64,000 nt of DNA from [Erwinia] mediterraneensis (GCF_900604315.1 NZ_LR026978.1:2273615-2337614), one strand, 5' to 3'. Numbered from the stretch's first letter, positions 39,725-49,151 are shown. Numbers and translations are program-made. The notes: generated by a model from the letters alone, not told the origin.

Positions 39725-39751
39725 TTTTCGGTTAACGTTATTAATTCTTTA
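39725..39751 (-). promoter_or_regulatory. Candidate sigma-28 (FliA) promoter of the chemoreceptor gene
   Basis: On the minus strand TAAAGAAT, 11 bases, then ACCGAAAA resembles the flagellar consensus TAAAGTTT-N11-GCCGATAA: six of eight bases in each half and exact spacing. It lies about 170 bases before the ATG. Control by FliA would tie the receptor to flagellar expression. Confidence 0.5.
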
Positions 39752-40226
39752 GTGGTTTTTTTGTGGTTATGTAAATAAACAGATCGCCATTAAAGGTATT
39801 TTTCACATCAACACAACGCAAATATCACAGGTGCGGCAGGAGGGCGCAGCAGGTTATCAGGCTCAGAAGGCAGCCAGCCAGAGGAACATCGGGTGATAAA
39901 TCAGGTGCTGCACGTTTTTAATCTGTTGACTGAAAAAATGAATTGCCTTTTTGCCGCCGTGACGTGCGCTGACCGGGGGTTAAGGCGCTCAGGGTTTAAT
40001 GGTACTCTGTCAGCCTTGATGACAAGGTGATGCGTGTAAATCGTGACGTTATCAGTGACTGGATTACACTGGTGTGACCCCCTGGCCTGACGCATCAGGC
40101 GCACAAAAAGCGCGCCAGTGCCGGGTTCAGCAAGGGGGATCGCTTTCAGAGGGTTCTGCCATGCGGAAAACTGGAAAGCGTATAGAGTAACGGCCTTGTC
40201 GTAGCTATGCCTGGAGAATGAAACCA
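39752..40226. other. Intergenic region upstream of mrcB
   Basis: About 475 bases between the chemoreceptor promoter and mrcB. It is AT-rich near 39760-39830. A short frame on the minus strand covers 39901-40227 but lacks a ribosome-binding site and any family likeness. Just before mrcB, TATAGA at 40181 could be a -10 without a good -35. No RNA gene or repeat was recognised. Confidence 0.5.
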
Positions 40227-42767
40227 ATGTCTGGGAACGATCGCGAGCCTATCGGGCGCAAGGGAAAACAGCCCAAACCGCCGCGCAATGCGGTGCGTCG
40301 GGGGCGCAACAGGGATGTCCATGATGATATCGATCAGGATGATTTTGATGATGACTATGAGGAAAGCAAACCGGTGCCACGTAAAGGAAAAGGACGGGGT
40401 CCAGCACGCGGAAAACGTCGCTGGTTAGGATGGTTGATCAAACTCTTCCTGATTATTGTCGTTGTGATGGCTGCCTGGGGCGTCTACCTGGACTCCGAGA
40501 TCCGCAGCCGTATCGACGGCAAAGTCTGGCAACTGCCTGCCGCGGTTTATGGCCGTATGGTCAGCCTTGAGCCGGGTATGGCTTACAGCAAAAAAGAGAT
40601 GGTGGCGCTGCTGGAAGGCACGCAGTATCGCGAAGTGTCGCGCATTACGCGTCCCGGGGAGTTCAGCGTGCAGGGCAACACTATAGAGTTGCTGCGTCGT
40701 CCCTTTGATTTCCCGGACAGTAAAGAAGGGCAGATTCATGCACGCATGAGCTTCAGCAACGACACGCTGAGCGAGATCAAAAACATGGAGACGGGGCGTG
40801 ATTTTGGCTTTTTTCGCCTCGATCCGCGCCTGATCACCATGTTGCAGTCGCCCAACGGTGAACAGCGTCTGTTTGTGCCGCGTGCGGGCTTTCCGGACTT
40901 GCTGGTAGATACCTTGCTCGCCACGGAAGATCGCCATTTCTATGAGCATGACGGCATCAGCTTCTACTCCATTGGCCGCGCGTTCCTGGCGAACATCACC
41001 GCCGGTCGCGCCGTGCAGGGCGGCAGTACCCTGACGCAGCAGCTGGTGAAAAACCTGTTTCTCACCAATGAGCGTTCGCTGTGGCGTAAAGCGCGTGAAG
41101 CCTATATGGCGGTGATTATGGATGCGCGCTACAGCAAAGACCGTATCCTTGAGCTCTACCTGAACGAAGTCTATCTCGGCCAGGCGGGGGGCGATCAGAT
41201 TCGTGGCTTCCCGCTCGCCAGTCTCTATTACTTTGGTCGCCCGGTGGATGAGCTGAGCCTCGATCAGCAGGCGATGCTGGTCGGTATGGTCAAAGGAGCC
41301 TCGCTCTATAACCCGTGGCGTAATCCCAAACTGGCGCTGGAGCGTCGTAACCTGGTGCTGCGCCTGCTGCAACAGCAGAAGGTGATTGATCAGGAGCTGT
41401 ACGACATGCTGTCGGCGCGCCCGCTGGGCGTCCAGCCGAAAGGCGGCGTGATTACGCCGCAGCCGGCCTTTATGCAGATGGTGCGTAACGAACTGCAGGC
41501 GCAGCTGGGCGACAAGACCAAAGATCTCTCTGGCGTGAAGATCTTCACCACGCTGGATCCGGTATCGCAGGATGCAGCGGAGAAGGCGGTGGAAGAGGGC
41601 ATTCCGGCGCTGAAAAAACAGCGCGGCCTGAAAGATCTGGAAACCGCCATGGTGGTGGTTGACCGCTTCAGCGGTGAGGTGCGCGCGATGGTGGGCGGTT
41701 CCGATCCGCAATTTGCCGGTTATAACCGTGCACTACAGGCGCGCCGCTCTATCGGTTCACTGGCAAAACCCGTCACCTATCTGACGGCGCTGGGAGAGCC
41801 AAATACCTATCGCCTGAACAGCTGGATTGCCGATGAGCCGATTGCGCTGAAACAGCCGAACGGCACCATCTGGAAACCCAGGAATGACGACCGGCGTTTC
41901 AGCGGTAAAGTGATGCTGGTGGATGCGCTGACTAACTCCATGAACGTGCCAACGGTCAACCTTGGTATGACGTTGGGGCTGGATAGCGTGATTGAGACCT
42001 GGAGCAAACTGGGCGTGCCGAAAGAGCAGCTGCATCCGGTGCCTGCAATGCTGCTGGGGGCGCTGAACCTGACTCCGGTTGAAGTGGCGCAGGCGTTCCA
42101 GTCGATCGCCAGTGGCGGCAACCGGGCGCCGCTGTCTGCGGTGCGTTCAGTGATCGCGGAAGATGGCACGGTGCTCTATCAGAGCTTCCCACAGGCGCAG
42201 CGCGTTGAACCGGCGCAGGCAGCCTATCTGACGCTCTACACTATGCAGCAGGTCGCCGCGCGCGGCACCGCCAGAGCGTTGGGAGCGCGATATCCGGGCG
42301 CGCATCTGGCGGGTAAAACCGGAACAACAAATGATTTGATCGACAGCTGGTTTGCCGGTATCGATGGCAAGGAGGTGGCGATTACCTGGGTCGGGCGTGA
42401 TAACAACCAGCCATCGAAGCTCTATGGTTCCAGTGGGGCGATGCAGCTCTATCGCCGTTATCTTGACAATCAGGCACCGATGCCGCTGGTACTGACGCCG
42501 CCGGAAGATGTGTCGTTGATGAACGTCGACTCGGCAGGCAGCTTTGTCTGTGGCAGCGGCAGTAGCACCTGGCGTTCTCTGCCGGTCTGGACGCTGGATC
42601 CTGACGCCCTTTGTCAGCAACAGCAGATTCAGCAGCAGCAGATGCAGCAACAGCAGCAGGAGTTGCAGCAACAGCAACAGCAGCAACAGCAGCAACAACA
42701 AGCGCCTCAACAGCAGGAGAGCGATGGGGTTGCGGGCTGGATTAAAGATATGTTTGGCAGCAAATAA
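40227..42767 (+). CDS. mrcB: Bifunctional penicillin-binding protein 1B
   Basis: Inner-membrane class A penicillin-binding protein that polymerises and cross-links peptidoglycan. The 846 residues comprise an acidic and basic cytoplasmic head, one membrane helix (about 67-87) and the UB2H domain for the lipoprotein activator. The glycosyltransferase has [10 protein letters not shown] (Glu about 234) and [13 protein letters not shown]; the transpeptidase has SxxK in [13 protein letters not shown] and KTGTTND. A C-terminal Gln-rich tail ends [13 protein letters not shown] 40227 ([14 protein letters not shown]) is chosen: it matches E. coli and has GGAG ten bases upstream, whereas ATG 40218 lies too close to that site. 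Confidence 0.97.
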   Translation: MSGNDREPIGRKGKQPKPPRNAVRRGRNRDVHDDIDQDDFDDDYEESKPVPRKGKGRGPARGKRRWLGWLIKLFLIIVVVMAAWGVYLDSEIRSRIDGKVWQLPAAVYGRMVSLEPGMAYSKKEMVALLEGTQYREVSRITRPGEFSVQGNTIELLRRPFDFPDSKEGQIHARMSFSNDTLSEIKNMETGRDFGFFRLDPRLITMLQSPNGEQRLFVPRAGFPDLLVDTLLATEDRHFYEHDGISFYSIGRAFLANITAGRAVQGGSTLTQQLVKNLFLTNERSLWRKAREAYMAVIMDARYSKDRILELYLNEVYLGQAGGDQIRGFPLASLYYFGRPVDELSLDQQAMLVGMVKGASLYNPWRNPKLALERRNLVLRLLQQQKVIDQELYDMLSARPLGVQPKGGVITPQPAFMQMVRNELQAQLGDKTKDLSGVKIFTTLDPVSQDAAEKAVEEGIPALKKQRGLKDLETAMVVVDRFSGEVRAMVGGSDPQFAGYNRALQARRSIGSLAKPVTYLTALGEPNTYRLNSWIADEPIALKQPNGTIWKPRNDDRRFSGKVMLVDALTNSMNVPTVNLGMTLGLDSVIETWSKLGVPKEQLHPVPAMLLGALNLTPVEVAQAFQSIASGGNRAPLSAVRSVIAEDGTVLYQSFPQAQRVEPAQAAYLTLYTMQQVAARGTARALGARYPGAHLAGKTGTTNDLIDSWFAGIDGKEVAITWVGRDNNQPSKLYGSSGAMQLYRRYLDNQAPMPLVLTPPEDVSLMNVDSAGSFVCGSGSSTWRSLPVWTLDPDALCQQQQIQQQQMQQQQQELQQQQQQQQQQQQAPQQQESDGVAGWIKDMFGSK
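42615..42716 (+). repeat. CAG/CAA repeat tract coding polyglutamine in PBP1b
   Basis: Thirty-four codons near the 3' end of mrcB, of which 28 are Gln (mixed CAG and CAA), including runs of 4, 4, 5, 12 and 3. It lies in the variable linker before the conserved [10 protein letters not shown] end. Such tracts change length readily by slippage. Confidence 0.9.
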
Positions 42768-42783
42768 GCCGCACGCAGCAGAC

Positions 42784-42808
42784 AAAAGGGCACTCCGGTG
42801 CCCTTTTT
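42784..42808 (+). terminator. Rho-independent terminator of mrcB
   Basis: AAAAGGGCAC pairs with GTGCCCTTTT around TCCG, with a T-run. It separates mrcB from the following transcription unit(s) before fhuA. Confidence 0.93.
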
Positions 42809-42832
42809 GACGCTTTTATGGTAATCAGGTTA

Positions 42833-42887
42833 TTGCCATGGCGGTGCGAACAGCGTATTATCCTGCCACCTGTACTTTAGTACAGGT
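42833..42887 (+). promoter_or_regulatory. Strong promoter with LexA-like palindrome at its start point
   Basis: TTGCCA (42833-42838), 17 bases, TATTAT (42856-42861) is a good sigma-70 promoter. The predicted start falls at about 42868, exactly where a 20-bp palindrome with a two-base centre begins: ACCTGTACTTTAGTACAGGT (42868-42887). Its core CTGTACTTTAGTACAG fits the LexA rule CTG-N10-CAG with both CTGT and ACAG intact. It stands after the mrcB terminator and some 270 bases before the separate fhuA promoter. Confidence 0.55.
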
Positions 42888-42890
42888 TGG

Positions 42891-43064
42891 ATGAATGAAC
42901 GCTATGACAAGGATTGTCATTCCCCCCTGTTTTTATCGCTGCTCTTCACCGCTTGTCCGGTTACTCTGCTTCTTCGCTATTCAGGCCTGGCTTCCATCAT
43001 TCATGCGTTTAGCGGCAAGAAGATAAAGGCGCCTGAGTCCGTTACTTCTGATCGATATCAATAA
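42891..43064 (+). CDS. Possible small membrane peptide downstream of LexA-like site
   Basis: A 57-codon frame starting three bases after the palindrome. It reads MNERYDKDCHSPLF and then a hydrophobic stretch to about residue 37, so one membrane segment is plausible, followed by a basic, hydrophilic tail. A second overlapping frame, ATG 42895 to stop 43024-43026 (43 codons), also has a hydrophobic centre and a basic end (MRLAARR). For that start the AGG at 42884-42886 has better spacing. The layout recalls SOS-induced single-helix toxins, but there is no recognised homology and either frame may be chance. The function is unknown. Confidence 0.25.
   Translation: MNERYDKDCHSPLFLSLLFTACPVTLLLRYSGLASIIHAFSGKKIKAPESVTSDRYQ
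42904..42920. promoter_or_regulatory. Fur-like inverted repeat
   Basis: ATGACAA-GGA-TTGTCAT is a perfect 7-3-7 palindrome. Its core TGACAAGGATTGTCA agrees with the 7-1-7 Fur model at 11 of 14 positions. It lies inside the possible small reading frame, about 200 bases before the fhuA promoter. Confidence 0.4.
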
Positions 43065-43109
43065 ACTGCTTAACTCAGCGGCAAACCCCACTGCGCAAGG
43101 GATTAAGCC

Positions 43110-43167
43110 TTGCAGATCTTACTTCGTTTCGCATATTATCCGACCGTGATAATAACGATTCTCGTTT
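43110..43167 (+). promoter_or_regulatory. fhuA promoter with Fur box
   Basis: TTGCAG (43110-43115), 18 bases, TATTAT (43134-43139), with a Fur-type site starting TGATAAT at 43148 and running through ATTCTCGTT to 43167 over the predicted start point. The ATTCTCGTTT motif also occurs in the E. coli fhuA Fur site. Iron-bound Fur would repress fhuACDB. Confidence 0.7.
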
Positions 43168-43207
43168 CCATTCTCTGCCCGAGTCCTTTACTTTTAGAGA
43201 ACCCATT

Positions 43208-45424
43208 ATGAATGCCCGAGCTACCTCTTTTTGTTATACCCGAAGCCTGACCGCCCCACGTCCGCTGTCGCTGATGATCGCTCTGGCGCTGAGTAGCATG
43301 AGTGCCAGTGCCCTGGCTGAAGATACCCTGGTAGTATCCGCAGACAGCGCCACCGGCGTTGAGCAGGAGAGCGCCTGGGGACCGGCAGCGACCATTGCCG
43401 CCAAAAAGAGTGCCACCGGAACGAAAACCGACACGCCGATTGAGAAGACGCCGCAGTCAGTATCGGTGGTGACACGTGAAGAGATGGAAACCCATAACGT
43501 TACCAGCGTAAAAGAAGCATTCGGTTATTCCGCCGGGGTCTTTGCCGGTAACCGCGGCAGCTCGCAGGTGATTGATGCGCTGGCTATTCGCGGCTTCAGT
43601 GAAACCAACACCAACCAGTATCTGGATGGACTGAAGCTGCAGGCAGATAACTACTCCGAATTCGCCATCGATCCTTATTTCCTGGAGCGCGCCGAACTGC
43701 TGCGCGGGCCAGCGTCGGTCCTGTATGGCAAGAGCAACCCTGGCGGCGTGGTCTCGCTGGTCAGCAAGCGCCCGGTGCAGGAAACCCTGCGTGAAGTGCG
43801 GTTTGAGATGGGCAGCGACAACCTGTTCTCCACCGGCTTCGACTTTGGCGGGGCGCTGGATGACAACGGCGTTTACAGCTACCGTCTTACCGGGCTGGCG
43901 CGCGATCAGGATGCGCAGCAGAAGATGAATAAAGCGAAGCGTTATACTCTCGCGCCCTCGTTCCGCTGGCAGCCGGATGAAAATACGCGTTTCGATCTGC
44001 TGACTTATTTCCAGAACGAGCCGGAAACCGGCTACTACGGCTGGTTGCCGCGTCAGGGCACGGTCGTGCCGATCATCGGGGCTGACGGCCAGCAGTATAA
44101 GCTGCCGACCAACTTCGACGAAGGTGAAGACAGCAACAAAATTTCGCGCAACACCAAAATGGTGGGCTACAACTTCGAGCACAGCTTTAACGACACCTGG
44201 ACGGTGCGTCAGAACCTGCGCTATGCCGACCTGCGCACCGATTATCGCAGTATTTATGGTGATGGCATTTCACCAGTCAACAGCACCTTGATTAATCGTG
44301 GCTATGCCCATTCTGAAGAAAAACTGCAGCAGTTCTCGGTTGATAACCAGGTGCAGGCACAGTTTGCGACCGGAGCGGTAGATCACACGTTGTTGATGGG
44401 CGTGGACTATCAGCGTACCCGTAATGATATCGATGCGATTTTTGGCGCAGCGGCTCCGTTAAATGCCATCAATCCTCAATATGGCAACGATACGCCAACG
44501 CTGCTTTATTCACCCTATCGTTATCTCAACAAGCAGGAACAAACCGGCCTGTACGCTCAGGATCAGATTGAATGGGATCGCTGGGTATTAACACTGGGCG
44601 GACGCTACGACTATTTGACCATGTCGGCATTCGATCGCGAAGCCGGGAGCGGAAATAAAACGCACGATCAGGATTTTACCTGGCGTGGCGGGTTAAATTA
44701 CGTATTTGATAATGGTATTGCGCCTTATTTCAGCTATAGCGAATCTTTTATTCCTAACACTGGTACAACTATTGGCGGTGAAACTTTTCAGCCCTCACGC
44801 GCTAAACAGTATGAAGCCGGAGTGAAATATGTACCGAAGGATCGACCGCTGGTGATTACCGGGTCAGTATATCAGCTGACCAAAACTAACAATCTGACAG
44901 GTGATCCAACCGCACCATTATTTAACGTACAGGGCGGCGAGATACGGTCTCGTGGGTTTGAGTTCGAAGCGAAAACCGCCCTGAACGCCAATATTAACCT
45001 GACGGCGGCCTACAGTTATACCGATGCAGAATACACCACAGATAACTTCCTGAGGGGTAGAACACCGGTGCAGGTACCAAAACATATGGCTTCGCTCTGG
45101 GGCGATTACACCTTCCATGAAACGGCTCTTTCTGGACTGACTTTAGGGGCTGGCGTGCGCTACATGGGGGAAAGTAAGGGGCTGTATCGTCATATTGATT
45201 CGAATGGTAGTAATCAGGACCAAAACTTTGATGTTGCGGGTTATACCCTGGTTGATGCGGCGGTTAAATATGACTTAGCACGCTTTGGCCTGCCGGGTTC
45301 AACCGTAGGCGTTAATATCAATAACCTGTTCGATCGTGAATATGTGGCCAGCTGCTATCGTGAACACGCCTGCTACTGGGGCGCAGAACGTCAGATTGTC
45401 GGAACCGCGACATTCCGCTTCTGA
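43208..45424 (+). CDS. fhuA: Ferrichrome outer-membrane receptor FhuA
   Basis: TonB-dependent outer-membrane transporter for ferrichrome-type siderophores. The 738-residue precursor has a signal peptide cut after about Ala37, then the TonB box EDTLVVSAD. The plug domain (IEKTPQSVSVVTREEM, LLRGPASVLYGKSNPGG) and a 22-strand barrel follow, ending in Phe as required for barrel assembly. The Cys pair near the end (CYREHACYW) is typical of FhuA. It heads fhuACDB behind a Fur-regulated promoter; the Shine-Dalgarno before ATG 43208 is weak (AGAGAA). Confidence 0.95.
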   Translation: MNARATSFCYTRSLTAPRPLSLMIALALSSMSASALAEDTLVVSADSATGVEQESAWGPAATIAAKKSATGTKTDTPIEKTPQSVSVVTREEMETHNVTSVKEAFGYSAGVFAGNRGSSQVIDALAIRGFSETNTNQYLDGLKLQADNYSEFAIDPYFLERAELLRGPASVLYGKSNPGGVVSLVSKRPVQETLREVRFEMGSDNLFSTGFDFGGALDDNGVYSYRLTGLARDQDAQQKMNKAKRYTLAPSFRWQPDENTRFDLLTYFQNEPETGYYGWLPRQGTVVPIIGADGQQYKLPTNFDEGEDSNKISRNTKMVGYNFEHSFNDTWTVRQNLRYADLRTDYRSIYGDGISPVNSTLINRGYAHSEEKLQQFSVDNQVQAQFATGAVDHTLLMGVDYQRTRNDIDAIFGAAAPLNAINPQYGNDTPTLLYSPYRYLNKQEQTGLYAQDQIEWDRWVLTLGGRYDYLTMSAFDREAGSGNKTHDQDFTWRGGLNYVFDNGIAPYFSYSESFIPNTGTTIGGETFQPSRAKQYEAGVKYVPKDRPLVITGSVYQLTKTNNLTGDPTAPLFNVQGGEIRSRGFEFEAKTALNANINLTAAYSYTDAEYTTDNFLRGRTPVQVPKHMASLWGDYTFHETALSGLTLGAGVRYMGESKGLYRHIDSNGSNQDQNFDVAGYTLVDAAVKYDLARFGLPGSTVGVNINNLFDREYVASCYREHACYWGAERQIVGTATFRF

Positions 45425-45466
45425 TACATTGACCGGGCGCTGCGGCGCCCGTTAACAGGGATTACC

Positions 45467-46261
45467 ATGCAGCATCCGCAAGCCGAAGAAACCACCTTCA
45501 CCCTGGAAAACGCCAGCTTTCAGGTACCGGGCCGCACGCTCCTGCAGCCGCTGACCCATACTTTCCCCGCCGGCAAAGTCACCGCACTGATCGGCCATAA
45601 CGGCTCCGGCAAATCGACACTGCTCAAAATGCTGGGACGACATCACGCCGCCAGCAGCGGCCGTGTTCTGCTGAACGGCCAGCCGGTAGAAAACTGGGGC
45701 AGTAAAGCTTTTGCGCGTCAGGTTGCCTACCTGCCGCAGCAACTGCCCGCGGCGGAGGGGATGACAGTACGGGAACTGGTGGCGATTGGCCGCTATCCCT
45801 GGCACGGTGCGCTGGGGCGCTTCGGGCGGGAAGATCGCGAGCGCGTGGAGGAGGCGATTGGTCTGGTTGATCTGCAGCCCTTTGCCGGGCGTCTGGTAGA
45901 CAGCCTCTCCGGCGGCGAGCGCCAGCGCGCCTGGCTGGCGATGCTGGTGGCGCAAAACAGCCGCTGTCTGCTGCTGGATGAACCGACCTCGGCGCTGGAT
46001 ATTGCCCATCAGGTCGATGTGCTGGCGCTGATCCAGCGCCTGAGCCACGAGCGCGGGCTGACCGTGATTGCTGTGCTGCACGATATCAACATGGCGGCGC
46101 GCTATTGCGATTGCCTGGTCGCGCTGCGCGGCGGTGAAATGATCGCCGAAGGTGGGCCTGACGCTATTATGCAGGCGGAAGTGCTGGCCAGCATTTACGG
46201 GATTCCGATGGGCATCCTGCCGCATCCACAGGGCGGGGCACCCGTCAGCTTCGTTTACTGA
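45467..46261 (+). CDS. fhuC: Ferric hydroxamate ABC transporter ATP-binding protein FhuC
   Basis: Cytoplasmic ATPase that energises import of hydroxamate siderophores by FhuBD. The 264 residues show Walker A GHNGSGKST (about 43-51), signature LSGGERQRAW (about 146-155), Walker B CLLLDEPTSALD and the switch His in AVLHDINMA. It begins MQHPQAEETTFTLEN, with AGGGA before the ATG, 42 bases after the fhuA stop. The order A-C-D-B is that of E. coli. Confidence 0.96.
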   Translation: MQHPQAEETTFTLENASFQVPGRTLLQPLTHTFPAGKVTALIGHNGSGKSTLLKMLGRHHAASSGRVLLNGQPVENWGSKAFARQVAYLPQQLPAAEGMTVRELVAIGRYPWHGALGRFGREDRERVEEAIGLVDLQPFAGRLVDSLSGGERQRAWLAMLVAQNSRCLLLDEPTSALDIAHQVDVLALIQRLSHERGLTVIAVLHDINMAARYCDCLVALRGGEMIAEGGPDAIMQAEVLASIYGIPMGILPHPQGGAPVSFVY

Positions 46262-46271
46262 GGGCAGGGAG

Positions 46272-47150
46272 ATGCCAGATCTACTTCGTCGCCGGCTGAT
46301 GACAGCACTGGCGCTATCACCGTTACTCTCCTCTTTGCCGCTGCGCGCTGCGCTGCCGGACAATCAACGTATCATCGCGCTGGAATGGTTACCGGTCGAG
46401 CTGCTGATGGCGCTGGGCGTGACGCCACTGGGCGTGGCGGATATTCACAACTACCGTATCTGGGTGGGCGAACCGGTGTTACCGGCCAGCACGGTGGATG
46501 TCGGGCTACGTACTGAACCTAATCTCGAACTGATCGCGCAGCTGCAACCTTCTCTGCTGCTCCATTCCAACGGCTACGGCCCCAGTCCTGATAAGCTGAC
46601 ACGTATTGCGCCGGCGCTGGGCTTTGATCTTAACAGCGGCAACGGCAAGCCGCTGAGCAGCGCGCGGCATTCGCTGCATCTGCTGGGCGCGCGTATCGGG
46701 CGTGAAGCGCAGGCGCAACAGCATCTGCAGCAACTTGATGCGAGGCTGTTGCTGGCGCGCCAGCGGCTGGCGGGCCGGGCGAAACGTCCCATCCTGTTAA
46801 TGACGCTGCTCGACAGTCGACACGCTATCACTTTCGGTAAAGGCAGCCTGTTTCTTGAAGTCATGGAGACGCTGGGGCTGGAGAGCGCCTGGCAGGGAGA
46901 AACCAACTTTTGGGGCAGCGCGGTGGTCGGACTGGAACGGCTGGCAACAATCCGGGATGCCGATGTGCTCTGTTTCGCGCATAACAACGACAGCACTATG
47001 GATCAGGTAACCCGCAGCGCTCTGTGGCAGGCGCTGCCGTTTGTGCGCGCCGGGCGCTTTCAGCCTGTGCCCGCCGTCTGGTATTACGGCGCTACGCTCT
47101 CGGCGTTGCGTTTTTGTCGTGTCCTGGAACACGCACTGGAGGCGGCATGA
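46272..47150 (+). CDS. fhuD: Ferric hydroxamate-binding periplasmic protein FhuD
   Basis: Periplasmic binding protein of the cluster A-III type that delivers ferric hydroxamates to FhuB. The 292-residue precursor has a twin-arginine-like start, LLRRRLMTALALSPLLSS, and mature residues from about AALPDNQRIIALEW. ATG 46272 with GGCAGGGAG upstream is chosen; the open frame extends back into fhuC without a credible start. Its stop overlaps the fhuB start (ATGA), so the two are coupled. Confidence 0.95.
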   Translation: MPDLLRRRLMTALALSPLLSSLPLRAALPDNQRIIALEWLPVELLMALGVTPLGVADIHNYRIWVGEPVLPASTVDVGLRTEPNLELIAQLQPSLLLHSNGYGPSPDKLTRIAPALGFDLNSGNGKPLSSARHSLHLLGARIGREAQAQQHLQQLDARLLLARQRLAGRAKRPILLMTLLDSRHAITFGKGSLFLEVMETLGLESAWQGETNFWGSAVVGLERLATIRDADVLCFAHNNDSTMDQVTRSALWQALPFVRAGRFQPVPAVWYYGATLSALRFCRVLEHALEAA

Positions 47151-49129
47151 AGCGCAGTCCTGTTTTTCCCGCGCTGCTGCTCAGCGCCCTGTTTTTACTG
47201 GCGCTGCTGCTGACCTCCATCAATTTGCAGCAGGCGCTGCCGCCAGCGCAGTGGCGTCAGGCATTCACCCATCCCGATGTGGATAACATCAGTCAGGTGG
47301 TATTCCATTACAGCCTGCTGTCACGGCTGGCGCTGGCGCTACTGGTTGGTGCCGGGTTGGGGCTGGCGGGGTTACTGTTTCAGCAGGTGCTGCGTAACCC
47401 GCTGGCGGAGCCTACTACGCTGGGGGTCTCCTCGGGGGCGCAGCTGGGGCTGACCGTCGCGACCTTATGGAACCTGCCGGGCGGTGCTGCAACGCAGCAG
47501 TTTGCGGCGCTGGGCGGCGCCTTGCTGGTGGGGGCGCTGGTATTTGGCGTCTCCTGGGGCAAACGGCTCTCTCCGGTGACGCTGATTCTGGCCGGGCTGG
47601 TGCTCAGTCTGTACAGCGGCGCGCTGAACCAGATCTTTGCTATCTTCAATCACGACCAGCTGCAGAATATGTTTCTCTGGAGCACCGGCGCACTTAACCA
47701 GCTCGACTGGCAAAGCGTCCGGCAATTGTGGCCGCGTCTGCTGATCGCCTTTTTGCTGGCGATGGCGCTGATACGTCCGCTGACGCTGATGGGGCTGGAT
47801 GATGGCGTGGCGAAAAACCTCGGGCTGGCGTTGTCGCTGGCCCGGCTGGCGGGACTGCTGCTGGCGATAGTGCTCAGCGCGCAGCTGGTAAGCGTGGCGG
47901 GCATTATCGGCTTTATCGGCCTGTTTGCTCCCTTGCTGGCGAGACTGCTCGGGGCGCGCCGTCTGCGTAGCCGGCTGTTGCTGGCGCCGCTGATCGGCGC
48001 GCTGCTGCTCTGGCTGGCGGATGCGTGCGTGCTCTGGCTGACGACGCACTGGCGCGAGCTCTCTACCGGCACGGCCACGGCGCTGATTGGCGTGCCTGTT
48101 CTGCTGGTGCTGTTGCCGCGCCTGCGTACCGGCTCGATACCGCCGCCGCTCGATCAGGGTGACAGAGTGCCTGCCGAACGTCATCACGTGATACGTTGGG
48201 CGCTGGCTGGCCTGCTGGTGCTGGCGCTCATCTCCCTGTGCGCACTCGCGTTTGGTCGTGATGCTTACGGCTGGGTATGGGCCAGCGGCGATCTCTGGCA
48301 GCAACTCTTCGCCTGGCGTGCGCCGCGGCTGCTGGCTGCGCTGGCGGTGGGGCTGATGCTGGGCGTAGCGGGCTGCGTGATACAGCGCCTGACCGGCAAT
48401 CCCATGGCCAGCCCGGAAGTGTTGGGCATCAGTTCCGGCGCAGCAACCGGCGTGGTCGTGATGCTGTTTTTTGTCCCCGGTGACGCGCTCGGCTGGCTGT
48501 TACCGGCAGGCTGCTTCGGTGCGACGCTGACCCTGTTGATTATTATGCTGGTCGCCAGTCGCGGCGGCTTTTCGCCGGAACGTATGCTACTGGCGGGTAT
48601 GGCGCTGAACAGCGCTTTCGTTACCCTGATGATGCTGCTGATGGCCAGCGGCGATCCGCGAATGGCCGGTCTGTTGACCTGGGTCTCCGGTTCCACCTAC
48701 AACATCAGCGCGACGCAGGCGTTGCAGAGCGCCATTTGTGCGCTGATTCTGGTGCCCTGCGCGCCGCTGGTCAGTCGCTGGCTGACACTGCTGCCGCTGG
48801 GCAGCGCGACCGCCCGCTCGGCAGGTATGGCGCTGAACGCCTCGCGTCTCTGTCTGCTGCTGCTGGCTGCCGCACTGACCGCCGCCGCCACCCTGACTAT
48901 CGGCCCGTTAAGCTTTATTGGTCTGATGGCGCCGCATATGGCGCGTATGCTGGGCTTTCGCCGGGCGCTGCCGCAGGTGTTGCTCTCCGGACTGCTGGGG
49001 GCGGGATTGATGGCGTTTGCTGACTGGTGCGGACGTATGCTGGCGTTCCCCGACCAGATCCCGGCAGGGCTGATGGCAACCTTTATCGGTGCACCTTACT
49101 TTATCTGGCTGTTACGACGCTCGCGTTAA
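47147..49129 (+). CDS. fhuB: Ferric hydroxamate ABC transporter permease FhuB
   Basis: Inner-membrane permease made of two fused FecCD-type halves, about 660 residues and some 20 membrane segments. Each half has the family signature (NPLAEPTTLGVSSGAQLG in the first, NPMASPEVLGISSGAATG in the second) and an ATPase-contact loop (GFIGLFAPLLAR and SFIGLMAPHMAR). The fusion is normal for FhuB. ATG 47147 overlaps the fhuD stop by four bases. A hairpin after the stop ends the operon opposite the convergent hemL. Confidence 0.96.
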   Translation: MKRSPVFPALLLSALFLLALLLTSINLQQALPPAQWRQAFTHPDVDNISQVVFHYSLLSRLALALLVGAGLGLAGLLFQQVLRNPLAEPTTLGVSSGAQLGLTVATLWNLPGGAATQQFAALGGALLVGALVFGVSWGKRLSPVTLILAGLVLSLYSGALNQIFAIFNHDQLQNMFLWSTGALNQLDWQSVRQLWPRLLIAFLLAMALIRPLTLMGLDDGVAKNLGLALSLARLAGLLLAIVLSAQLVSVAGIIGFIGLFAPLLARLLGARRLRSRLLLAPLIGALLLWLADACVLWLTTHWRELSTGTATALIGVPVLLVLLPRLRTGSIPPPLDQGDRVPAERHHVIRWALAGLLVLALISLCALAFGRDAYGWVWASGDLWQQLFAWRAPRLLAALAVGLMLGVAGCVIQRLTGNPMASPEVLGISSGAATGVVVMLFFVPGDALGWLLPAGCFGATLTLLIIMLVASRGGFSPERMLLAGMALNSAFVTLMMLLMASGDPRMAGLLTWVSGSTYNISATQALQSAICALILVPCAPLVSRWLTLLPLGSATARSAGMALNASRLCLLLLAAALTAAATLTIGPLSFIGLMAPHMARMLGFRRALPQVLLSGLLGAGLMAFADWCGRMLAFPDQIPAGLMATFIGAPYFIWLLRRSR

Positions 49130-49151
49130 GCAAGGCAGGGCGGGGGAGAAA

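Noticed and set aside
39901-40227. 108-codon minus-strand frame before mrcB
   Set aside because: No Shine-Dalgarno sequence, no domain likeness, and its start overlaps the mrcB start region.
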